This document shows, in pieces, positions 22,111 through 29,210 of a DNA stretch of 40,313 nt; position 1 is the first letter of the stretch, and each line of letters opens with the position of its first letter. The DNA lies in the IMG/VR virus record IMGVR_UViG_3300049445_000460, positions 1 to 40,313 of that record. One strand, given 5' to 3'. The DNA is from a virus. A program made the position numbers and the translations under genes. The notes beneath the pieces are model-generated. The model was not told the origin of the DNA. It saw only the letters and a program-made list of their open reading frames with translations, and made no database searches.

Positions 22111-22614
22111 AAGCGACCGACAACCGAATCTCTCACCAAGGGCGACGCTCGAAGCCTCCGTGCCGCACTGGCCACAGCCGAGCAGGAGAGAGACCGGCTG
22201 CGCGGTGAACTGAAGGAGATGTGTCGCCAGGGTGACCTCGTCGCGGAGCACGGGGAAATGAGCGACGAGGCGCGATACCGGGAAGCGCTGGAGCGCGCAG
22301 GCGCAAGCTACGAACAAAGCGGCGTCGTGTTTTGCGGCTGCGGATCAAGGCTCAGCGAATGCGACGACATGCCAGCCGACGAGCCGGTGCATTCAAGCTA
22401 CTTTTGCGCCGGTCGCGTCGCCCGCCGAGTTCTCACCACCCCGATAGCCAGCCCTCCCCCGGGGCTGGACCCGGCGACGGTGGAGACGTGCGCGAAGCGC
22501 GTCGACGCTGGCCGGTGTTCGCGACCGAACATGTGCGACCACGAAGGCTGCGCGGTGCTCACGGTCGTAGCTGCCGACGTTCGAGCACTCGCCGGCCAGG
22601 ATCCGGCAACATGA
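22096..22614 (+). CDS. Mosaic coiled-coil/zinc protein, 172 aa
   Basis: The ATG at 22096 overlaps the previous stop. A coiled coil (RSLRAALATAEQERDRLRGELKEM) is followed by EHGEMSDEA, an in-frame repeat of the gene's own start (MSDEA) produced by the 31-base direct repeat. The internal ATG at 22258 could therefore start a shorter protein. Cys segments follow (FCGCGSRLSEC, CSRPNMCDHEGC). It looks like a fusion of two once-separate small genes. The function is unknown. Confidence 0.65.
   Translation: MSDEAKRPTTESLTKGDARSLRAALATAEQERDRLRGELKEMCRQGDLVAEHGEMSDEARYREALERAGASYEQSGVVFCGCGSRLSECDDMPADEPVHSSYFCAGRVARRVLTTPIASPPPGLDPATVETCAKRVDAGRCSRPNMCDHEGCAVLTVVAADVRALAGQDPAT
22242..22272 (+). repeat. 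31-base direct repeat, copy 2
   Basis: It is identical to 22080-22110. In this copy the former stop/start junction is read through in frame. Confidence 0.9.
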
Positions 22615-22940
22615 GCGTGACCGGCATCGTCCAGCCGCCGCTCGGACTGCTCGGCCACGAGTTTGCCGGCGGCTACAAGTTTCCGGTGCGCGGCCGCCGC
22701 AAGCGCGAGGCGGCGTTGCGCGATCTGCGGCGGATGGCGACGTGGGACGTGCACGACATCGAGAACGTCGATTATCTTGATCGAACGGCGCGTTTGGGCC
22801 AGGCCAGCGGCGCCACACCGGACGCCGTCGTTCGCCTGGTTAAGATGCTGCGCGAGGCCTGTGCGCGCGCCGCCAAGTATCAGGTCGCGGCCGAATCGCT
22901 GGCGCACCGTCTCGACAAGACCGAGGCCCGCCGGCGATGA
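22611..22940 (+). CDS. Hypothetical protein, 109 aa
   Basis: It starts in an ATGA overlap. The N-terminus is Gly/Pro-rich (GIVQPPLGLLGHEFAGGYKF), followed by a basic segment (RGRRKREAALRDLRRM) and a C-terminal helix. No metal-binding motif or known family is seen. Confidence 0.65.
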   Translation: MSVTGIVQPPLGLLGHEFAGGYKFPVRGRRKREAALRDLRRMATWDVHDIENVDYLDRTARLGQASGATPDAVVRLVKMLREACARAAKYQVAAESLAHRLDKTEARRR

Positions 22941-23269
22941 GAGGCAACACGGGTTTCATCGGATCGCAACGCGCGCAAGGCCGCGGGCCTGAGCCGGCGA
23001 GTGATAGGCCGACCACCAAGCAGATCGAGGCGCTGCGCCTGGTTCACGGCGGCGCCACGTTTCGGCAGATGCAAGCGGCGCTCGGGCTATCGGTGCACGC
23101 CGTGATCAGCCGCGTGCAGCCGCTCGTGCGCAAGGGCTACCTGGTGGAGATCAGCGGGCCCGGCACGTCGCACCGATACCGCGCGACCGATGCCGGCCTG
23201 GCCGAGCTGGGCCTGCGTCGCTGCGCGCATTGCCACGGCAATGGAACGGTCCCAAAGGAGGAGCCATGA
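22937..23269 (+). CDS. Winged-helix DNA-binding protein, 110 aa
   Basis: After 25 flexible residues there is a helix-turn-helix (PTTKQIEALRLVHGG, TFRQMQAALGLSVHAVISRVQPLVRKGYLVE) and a wing (SGPGTSHRYRATDAGLAELG). The pattern is like MarR- or replication-initiator-type winged helices. A CAHCHGNG zinc-like motif closes the protein. It probably regulates phage genes or helps DNA packaging; the target is unknown. Confidence 0.7.
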   Translation: MRGNTGFIGSQRAQGRGPEPASDRPTTKQIEALRLVHGGATFRQMQAALGLSVHAVISRVQPLVRKGYLVEISGPGTSHRYRATDAGLAELGLRRCAHCHGNGTVPKEEP

Positions 23270-23775
23270 TCAATCGCGACTACGAGAACGCGCCGCGCGG
23301 CCTGAGCAAGGAGGTCGTCGACGAGTACCTGAAGACCATCGAGGTCCGCAATCCGGCGATCGACCGGCTCCGCTTTGCATGGAACGTGGTCGGATCCGAC
23401 GCGTACATGCTGTACACGTCCGTCATGTACAGCGCTCCGGACCGCGACGCTGGCAAGCCGATCGAGATCATCCGCGAGTCGTACACGGAGATGCGCAACC
23501 TGCCGACGCTGGAGCACTTGCGCCAGCACGTCATGAAGGAAATCAAGACGGCCTTCACGCACGAATTTGAGGAGTGCTTTTTCGTCGGCGGCCGCCGCGT
23601 TCTGGATCCGCATGCCAACGACAAGCCGACCTATGGAGCGCCGGTGCGCCTGGCGGATCTGCCGCGTCTCGACATGTCGATCGGCTTCAAGAACCCGCCG
23701 CCGCAGGCCAAACCCATAGGGACGATCCAGGGCATCAATCCCGACGGCACCCTGATGGTCAAGGTCGGCGAATGA
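23266..23775 (+). CDS. Hypothetical protein, 169 aa
   Basis: A strong AAAGGAGG Shine-Dalgarno sequence precedes the ATG. The sequence is mixed alpha/beta (AIDRLRFAWNVVGSDAYMLYTSVMYSA, LEHLRQHVMKEIKTAFTHEFEECFF) with a C-terminal Pro-rich linker and a short beta hairpin (GTIQGINPDGTLMVKVG). No family is recognised. Confidence 0.7.
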   Translation: MINRDYENAPRGLSKEVVDEYLKTIEVRNPAIDRLRFAWNVVGSDAYMLYTSVMYSAPDRDAGKPIEIIRESYTEMRNLPTLEHLRQHVMKEIKTAFTHEFEECFFVGGRRVLDPHANDKPTYGAPVRLADLPRLDMSIGFKNPPPQAKPIGTIQGINPDGTLMVKVGE

Positions 23776-24698
23776 GCAAGCGCACGCGATCGCGCACCGG
23801 CGTCCAGGCGAAGCGTAAGCGGGCCCGCCACGACCGCCGGATCCGGCTAAGGGGCGAGAAATTCGCCGACCTGGTGCTCCTGGGCATGTCGCGCAGCGGC
23901 AATCCGGTGCCGCCGTACTGGCCCGGGGAGCGCAATGTGGGCGCCGAGCAGCGCTGGGCGAAGCGCGTGGGCGGCCGCCCGCGCTTCGGTAGGGGCCGTC
24001 GCCGCCTACGTGGCTGCCAGTTGCGTCTTTGCCCGGCCGGCATGGACGGGGCCGCCTTCTTCGACACCGACCGCCATCCGCTGGGTAGTGCGGGCACGTA
24101 TTCGAACCTCCTGGCGCCGCCCGCGCGCTGGGGGGACATCAAGGCGGCCATCCTGGAGGCCGCCGAGCGCTTCGCGACGCTCTGGCCCGAGCGCCCGATG
24201 CGCCGGGAGTACGGAAACCGAGACTGGAGCAGGGTGTTCCTGGCGCCGATCGCTCCGCCGGAGCCGCCGCCGATCGCGGTAGCAGACGTGGCACATCGCC
24301 TGACCGGATTTCGCTACGACATCGAGGCGTGGGCGCCGCGCCTGTACAGCTGGCCGCCGCGCGTCTACCTCGACGCCGATCCGGAGCCGTCGCGTCCGCG
24401 CCGCTACAAGGCCTCGGCGCTTCGGACCTGGCTGCGTCGGGAGCGCCGGCGCGAGTGGGCCGAGGGCGCCGCGCGCATCGTGACGACTGAGGACTGGAAT
24501 CGGTACAACCGTGCGCACCGTCGGATCGAAGAGGGCCTGGTGCCGCTCGGCCCGCTGGACACCTACAACGGCGTCAAGGTCAGCGCGCTGTGCATCGAGT
24601 GCCGTAATAAGATCGCCTGGGTCGAGCACAATTTCGAGGCGAGCGCCGCGCTGTGCGCGCCGTGTTCTGACCTGATCGCCAAGGCCGTGGTCGGATGA
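23772..24698 (+). CDS. Arg-rich hypothetical protein, 308 aa
   Basis: The N-terminal 85 residues are very basic (MSKRTRSRTGVQAKRKRARHDRR). The middle has aromatic/proline segments. The C-terminus carries CIECRNKIAWVEHNFEASAALCAPC, a C-X2-C / C-X2-C zinc ribbon. A nucleic-acid-binding role is plausible from composition only. It ends in an ATGA overlap with a small coiled-coil gene. Confidence 0.65.
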   Translation: MSKRTRSRTGVQAKRKRARHDRRIRLRGEKFADLVLLGMSRSGNPVPPYWPGERNVGAEQRWAKRVGGRPRFGRGRRRLRGCQLRLCPAGMDGAAFFDTDRHPLGSAGTYSNLLAPPARWGDIKAAILEAAERFATLWPERPMRREYGNRDWSRVFLAPIAPPEPPPIAVADVAHRLTGFRYDIEAWAPRLYSWPPRVYLDADPEPSRPRRYKASALRTWLRRERRREWAEGAARIVTTEDWNRYNRAHRRIEEGLVPLGPLDTYNGVKVSALCIECRNKIAWVEHNFEASAALCAPCSDLIAKAVVG

Positions 24699-24832
24699 CC
24701 GACGAAGAACAGGACCAGGCGATCGAGCGGCTTACGTCCCTCCTCGAGAGGATGGCACTCAGCATCGACCGGCTGATCAACATGGTCGACAAGCTGATAG
24801 ATCTGGAAGAGTCCCGGCGCCGCCGGCAGTGA
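24695..24832 (+). CDS. Small coiled-coil protein, 45 aa
   Basis: The frame from ATG 24695 to TGA 24830-24832 overlaps the preceding stop as ATGA. The peptide is one long heptad helix (IERLTSLLERMALSIDRLIN, then MVDKLIDLEESRRRRQ) with hydrophobic a/d positions, so it should form a dimeric or trimeric coiled coil. It is the last gene before the packaging block. Confidence 0.6.
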   Translation: MTDEEQDQAIERLTSLLERMALSIDRLINMVDKLIDLEESRRRRQ

Positions 24833-24866
24833 TCTAGAGCGCCGCGCGCGCCGGCGTCTGTTCGTG

Positions 24867-24881
24867 TACCCTGGATCGGGC
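24867..24881 (+). promoter_or_regulatory. -10-like element before TerS
   Basis: TACCCT (24867-24872) is followed by nine bases ending CGGGC and the ATG at 24882. The spacing is looser than in the other copies. A GTG at 24864 in the same frame is an alternative start but overlaps the element. Confidence 0.35.
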
Positions 24882-25463
24882 ATGCGTGACGCGAAGCGAA
24901 AGCGCTCGGGTAAGGTCAAAGGCGGTCGACGCCCAGGCGGACCAGGCGGCCGCCCGCGAGACCAACACACGGTCGAGGACCTAACCGACCAGGTCGCCTA
25001 CCTGATGGAGCACGGCAAGGGACGCCAGGCGATCTCGACGGCGCTCGGGAAGTGGCTGCACGGCGAGGGCAAACAGCCGGACGAGACGCCGGTGCCGATT
25101 GCGACGGTCGACGGCTACATCCGCCGCGCCAAGGACATGTGGGCGGAGGAGAGCGCCGTCACCAGGGGCGAGGCGCGCAAGCGGCAGATCCGCCGGCTGT
25201 TCGGGATGGTGATGCAGGCCAAGGCGGAGAAGCGCCACACCGACGCCATCCGGATCGAGTCGTTGCTGTCGAAGGTCGAGGGCACCGAGGCGCCGAAGAA
25301 GATCTCGCTGTCGACGCCGCCGGGCGAGCCGCTGACCATCAAGACCGTGCCGAAGACGGCGCCAACGTCGGACGAGCTGCGGCGCGAGCTCGCCGCGCTG
25401 CTCGCCAAGGGTGGAGGCAAGACCGGGAAGGCGCTCGCCGAAGCCCTCGGCGATGATTCTTGA
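24882..25463 (+). CDS. Terminase small subunit (probable)
   Basis: The 193-residue protein has a basic, Gly-rich start (KRKRSGKVKGGRRPGGPGG) and a helix-turn-helix-like region (ISTALGKW, then VPIATVDGYIRRAKDMW). A long helical stretch follows (ARKRQIRRLFGMVMQAKAEK, AIRIESLLSKVEG). Placement directly before and overlapping the large terminase gene by 11 bases makes it the DNA-recognition subunit by analogy with Mu gp27. The sequence is too variable in this family for a firm call. Confidence 0.7.
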   Translation: MRDAKRKRSGKVKGGRRPGGPGGRPRDQHTVEDLTDQVAYLMEHGKGRQAISTALGKWLHGEGKQPDETPVPIATVDGYIRRAKDMWAEESAVTRGEARKRQIRRLFGMVMQAKAEKRHTDAIRIESLLSKVEGTEAPKKISLSTPPGEPLTIKTVPKTAPTSDELRRELAALLAKGGGKTGKALAEALGDDS

Positions 25464-26871
25464 TCCGAAGGATCTGGCCCACCTCGAAGGGGCGGATCTA
25501 CGGCGAGCCGTCGAGCTGGCCCGCAAGATCGGCGGAGGCGAGCCGCTCGGCGACTTCATCCGGCGCGTCCGGCCCGACAAGCCGCCGCCCCGGCACATCG
25601 CGCCGCTGATCAAGAAGCTGGAGGAGGCGCGGTACCGGCCGCTGCGCCTGGTGGTCGAGATGCCGCCGCGGCACGCGAAGACCACGACGATCCACCACGC
25701 GGTGGCCTGGTGGATGAACCAATTCCCCGGTGACCTGAACGGTTACTTCACGTACTCGGACCGCAAGGCCTGGTCCGAGTCGCGCAAGATGCGCGCGCTC
25801 GCGGAGGGCACGGGCGTGCAGCTGGACGACGGCGCGGCCGCGGTGGCCGAGTGGCGCACGACGGATGGCGGCGGCCTGCTCGCCGGCGGCGCCGGCTCCG
25901 GCATCACCGGCTACGGGATGCAGGGCCTGATGATCGTCGACGACCCGTACAAGAACCGGAAGGAAGCCAACTCCGGCGTCATCCGCGACGGGCACTGGGA
26001 GTGGTTCAACGAGGTCGTCTTCACGCGCGACGAGGGCTGCTCGATCATCGTGCAGCACACCCGATGGCACGAGAAGGACATGGCCGGGATGCTCATCGCC
26101 CAGGGCTGGGAGGAGATTCGGCTCCCGGCCATCGCGGAGGCGGATGACGTTCTGGGCCGTGAGATCGGCGAGGCGCTGTGGCCCGACCGCTACAACCTCC
26201 GTCGGCTCGAGCGCATCCGAAAGCAGATCGGCGAGTACTCCTGGGCGGCGCTCTACCAGCAGCGGCCGCGCCCGAAGGGCTCGAAGCTGTTCGGGCCCGA
26301 GCACTACTACGATCCGAAGACCGTCGACTTCACCGGCTGCCGGGCGTCCATCGGCGCCGACACGGCCGGCTCGAAGAAGACCGCCGCCAACAGCTCGGCG
26401 GCCATCGCCGCGATGATCAAGGGCCGGGGCGACAAGAAGGTCGCGTACATCCTCGAGGGCTACAAGCAGCAGGTGACGATTCCGACGTTCGCGCGCGACC
26501 TGCAGCAGTTTCAGATCCGTAACCACGGCGCGCTCGCCAACGTCGAGGTCAACGGCGTCGGCCGCGGCACGTACCAGGTCATCAAGGACGTCGACGACAA
26601 CGCGCGCCTGGCCGAGGTGACGACAGTGGCCGACAAGTTCGCGCGCTTCCAGGGACCGTCGGCCGCCTGGAACGACGCGCGCATCCTGCTGCCGATGGGC
26701 AGCGACGACGAGTACCCCTGGCGCCGCCAGTACATCTCCGACATGCAGGACGTGACCGGCCTGGACGACGCCGAGGACGACTACGCGGACGCGACCGAGC
26801 TGATGTGGAGCGGCGACACGGCGCCGGCGGAATTCGAGGACTGGGGAGCGGTGTTGCCGCGCCGGACCTGA
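25453..26871 (+). CDS. Terminase large subunit
   Basis: The 472-residue protein has an ATPase domain with Walker A PPRHAKTTT (71-79) and Walker B LMIVDDPYK (D163/D164). The coupling segment is IIVQHTRWHEKDMAG. The nuclease domain begins at IGADTAGSKKTAANS with D303 as first metal ligand and has a late DD/DY acidic group (GLDDAEDDYADATEL). It pumps DNA into the prohead and cuts it. It matches the Mu gp28/Terminase_6 class in order and length. Confidence 0.93.
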   Translation: MILDPKDLAHLEGADLRRAVELARKIGGGEPLGDFIRRVRPDKPPPRHIAPLIKKLEEARYRPLRLVVEMPPRHAKTTTIHHAVAWWMNQFPGDLNGYFTYSDRKAWSESRKMRALAEGTGVQLDDGAAAVAEWRTTDGGGLLAGGAGSGITGYGMQGLMIVDDPYKNRKEANSGVIRDGHWEWFNEVVFTRDEGCSIIVQHTRWHEKDMAGMLIAQGWEEIRLPAIAEADDVLGREIGEALWPDRYNLRRLERIRKQIGEYSWAALYQQRPRPKGSKLFGPEHYYDPKTVDFTGCRASIGADTAGSKKTAANSSAAIAAMIKGRGDKKVAYILEGYKQQVTIPTFARDLQQFQIRNHGALANVEVNGVGRGTYQVIKDVDDNARLAEVTTVADKFARFQGPSAAWNDARILLPMGSDDEYPWRRQYISDMQDVTGLDDAEDDYADATELMWSGDTAPAEFEDWGAVLPRRT

Positions 26872-26993
26872 AGCGATAGAACGTAGGTCCGACGCCGATG
26901 TGCAGTGCCCACTAACGACCGACGCGGGATAGGCGCAAGCGGCGGTCGACCTGGTGAGATCCCGGGCGGCGGCGGGCACAACGGAGGGGCGAC

Positions 26994-27335
26994 ATGAAGA
27001 TCTGGCAGCCGCTGGTCCCGGACGAGAATGCGATGGTCGAGATCGAGCTGCCCGGTCACAGCGCCGGCGCCGGCGTTGCATTCTGGGAGGAGGCCGCCCG
27101 CGACGGCGCGCGGATCCTGTTCGGCATGCCCGGCGCCCGCGACATCCGCGACCCCGGCACGCGCGTGATCATCCGATACGAGCCGGGCGACAGCGCCGAG
27201 GAGGATAAGCGGCGGCACGACGCCGCGGTCGCCGCGTTCAACGCGGAGTGGGCGGCGCTGGTGCCAGGCTGGAAGGATCCGCACCGTCCGCGCGACATGG
27301 AGCTCGGCGGCGGCAGCGAACAGGTCCGCCGGTAG
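26994..27335 (+). CDS. Hypothetical protein, 113 aa
   Basis: It starts at an ATG behind CGGAGGGG, after a 122-base non-coding gap that holds a TAGAAC -10-like hexamer (26877-26882) and nothing else I can support. The sequence is alpha/beta with a basic C-terminus (EEDKRRHDAAVAAFNAEW). It is coupled to the next gene by TAGTG. No family is recognised. Confidence 0.65.
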   Translation: MKIWQPLVPDENAMVEIELPGHSAGAGVAFWEEAARDGARILFGMPGARDIRDPGTRVIIRYEPGDSAEEDKRRHDAAVAAFNAEWAALVPGWKDPHRPRDMELGGGSEQVRR

Positions 27336-28072
27336 TGCTGCCGACCAATACGGTCCCCTTCGTGGCGCCCGGCCTGGTGGTGGCGCTCCAGTACTGGGAG
27401 GGCGATCGCGAGCGCGCGTTTCGCCTGGCGCGCCTGATCGCCGACATCGAGCCGATTTACCGCGGCGACGTGACGCTGGTGCTGGCCGGCCGCTTCGACG
27501 TCGACCCGGAGCTAGCGTTCGACACCGTCTCGTACTGCAACGCCAAGATGCGGACGTTTTCGATCCGATCCAACCTGCCCGGCACGGGACACCCGGACGG
27601 TTCGAACGACCTGTGGTGCGGGACGATGGAGAAGCTGGCGAGCCTGTGGGTGGATGGCGACCTGGACCGCGACGACGTGTTCACCGTCGAGGCGGATGGC
27701 TGCCCGGTTTCGGGCGACTGGATCTATCGCATTCTGGACGAGCACCAGCGAACGCTCGACGCCGGCCGCCGCATCACCGGGGCGTTCATGCCGCGGCCGC
27801 AGCCGCACATCAATGGGACGCTGGTCTGCTCGGTCCCCTGGTGGATCGGCACGCCCAGCCTGCGCCGCACGCCGAACGGCCAGGCGTGGGATGTGTTCCA
27901 CCGCGCGACCATCCTGGCGGCCGCCGCGCGCTCAGATGAAATCCGCAACATCTACGGCGCGTCCAAATGGACGGACGCGCAGCTGCGGCCGCTTAGTAGG
28001 CAGGCCGCGTGGCTGTCATCGACGAAGGACGACAGCGCGATCACGTGGGCGGAGGGGGCGCTGGTCGAATGA
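27335..28072 (+). CDS. Putative GT-A-fold glycosyltransferase-like protein, 245 aa
   Basis: The GTG at 27335 shares a base with the previous TAG. VVALQYWEGDRERAFRLARL and TLVLAGRFDVD look like the first strands and helix of a nucleotide-sugar fold. DVFTVEADGCP may hold the metal/donor site (E-x-D-G). PHINGTLVCSVPWWIG and QAWDVF are segments I recall from phage glycosyltransferase-like proteins. No strict DxD is present. It overlaps a clearer glycosyltransferase gene by four bases, which supports a joint role in modifying virion protein or DNA. Confidence 0.5.
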   Translation: MLPTNTVPFVAPGLVVALQYWEGDRERAFRLARLIADIEPIYRGDVTLVLAGRFDVDPELAFDTVSYCNAKMRTFSIRSNLPGTGHPDGSNDLWCGTMEKLASLWVDGDLDRDDVFTVEADGCPVSGDWIYRILDEHQRTLDAGRRITGAFMPRPQPHINGTLVCSVPWWIGTPSLRRTPNGQAWDVFHRATILAAAARSDEIRNIYGASKWTDAQLRPLSRQAAWLSSTKDDSAITWAEGALVE

Positions 28073-28947
28073 CGAGGCACTACGCGACCGTCTGCCGCGA
28101 CTGGCAGCTGCCGGTGTTGTTCGGCTCGATGCTGCGGCACTGCCAGCCGTTTGTACTGCACGTGCTCGCGTGGGACTGGGACATGTCGGCGTTTGAGGGC
28201 CGGCGCAGAACGCTCGCGCGTGTGCACCCGGAGACCCGGATCGTGACGACCTGGCGCAAGGACTTCCTGGAGCGTCACCCGGAGCTCGAGCCGGCGGCGC
28301 TGCCCGGCCCTCGGCGCTCGCCGATCGACACCGTCGCCACCGTGCGCTGGCAATTCTTCGCCGACATCATGGAGGGCACGGGGCTGCCTCTCACGCAGCT
28401 GGACGGCGACACGTGGTTCTGGTCGACGCCCGAGCCGATGTTCGACGAGATCGGCGACGCGCGCATGGCGGTCAGCCCGCATCGGATCCCGTCGGCGTCC
28501 GCCTGCCTGCCGGGCGTGACGTTCGAGTCGCACGGCAAATATGGGATCTACAACTCGGGCCTCGTCTACTTCCGCGATCCCGGGCCCGCGCGCGAGCTGG
28601 CGCGACTCAACCGCGGCTGGTCGTACACCGAGCTGCGCGAGCTGGCGGACGGACGCGTCGTCTTCGGCGACCAGGGCTGGCTGCAGCAGGTCGCGCACCA
28701 TCTTCGCGCGCACGTGATCTCGCATCCGGGCGCGAACCTGGCGCCCTGGAACGTCCACCGCTACGGGATCGTGCCCGGCGAGCCGCCGTTGGTCGATCTC
28801 TACCCGCTGATCCTGTTTCACTACTCGGGCTTTCAAATTGATGAGCAGCGCGAGGTCACGCGCTGGGCGGACGCTGGCTATGCGCTTACGGGCGAGCAGA
28901 TCCGCGTGTTCTATGCGCCGTACGCCGACGCCGTCCGGCGCGGTTGA
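28069..28947 (+). CDS. Glycosyltransferase, nucleotide-sugar dependent
   Basis: The 292-residue protein has GT-A features: LPLTQLDGDTWFW, with D-G-D as the metal-binding DxD motif; KYGIYNSGLVYFRDPG, the acceptor-side 'N-S-G' loop; FGDQGWLQQ; and an end segment HPGANLAPWNVH with FHYSG. This is the usual order of GT8-like enzymes. It transfers a sugar from a nucleotide sugar; the acceptor is unknown. Its place between terminase and portal is unusual for Mu-like phages and suggests glycosylation of head proteins. Confidence 0.7.
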   Translation: MTRHYATVCRDWQLPVLFGSMLRHCQPFVLHVLAWDWDMSAFEGRRRTLARVHPETRIVTTWRKDFLERHPELEPAALPGPRRSPIDTVATVRWQFFADIMEGTGLPLTQLDGDTWFWSTPEPMFDEIGDARMAVSPHRIPSASACLPGVTFESHGKYGIYNSGLVYFRDPGPARELARLNRGWSYTELRELADGRVVFGDQGWLQQVAHHLRAHVISHPGANLAPWNVHRYGIVPGEPPLVDLYPLILFHYSGFQIDEQREVTRWADAGYALTGEQIRVFYAPYADAVRRG

Positions 28948-28982
28948 TTGACGGACACGTCTCGCCGTAGCAGCATGGGCGA
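28948..28982 (+). promoter_or_regulatory. Complete leaderless promoter before 28983
   Basis: TTGACG (28948-28953), 17 bases, CAGCAT (28971-28976), six bases and the GTG at 28983. This copy has a good -35 hexamer at the ideal distance and no Shine-Dalgarno sequence. It is the best-formed member of the series. Confidence 0.6.
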
Positions 28983-29210
28983 GTGACGACGCCCGAATTC
29001 GAGCGCAAGGCGCTCGAGATCATGCAGCAGATTCGAGGCTCGAGCGCGCACGTCGTCGAGGTGACCGACACGCTGGTGAGCGCCCGCTGCATCATCGGCG
29101 GAGACGCGTACGAGCTGTCCTTCTCCGCCGGCGCCGGCGTCCGCGACCAGGCGTTTGCTTCCGTCCTGCGTGGCGTCGAGGCCACGCGCGAGAGGTTCGC
29201 GAATGGCTGA
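28983..29210 (+). CDS. Small hypothetical protein, 75 aa
   Basis: It starts at GTG right after a promoter and overlaps the portal gene by eight bases. A helix (FERKALEIMQQIRG) leads into two strands (HVVEVTDTLVSARCIIGG, YELSFSAG) and a final helix. The function is unknown; the position suggests a head-assembly accessory. Confidence 0.65.
   Translation: MTTPEFERKALEIMQQIRGSSAHVVEVTDTLVSARCIIGGDAYELSFSAGAGVRDQAFASVLRGVEATRERFANG

Noticed and set aside
22080-22272. 31-base repeat as a CRISPR or att core
   Set aside because: There are only two copies, both in coding sequence, with no spacer array, no cas genes and no integrase.
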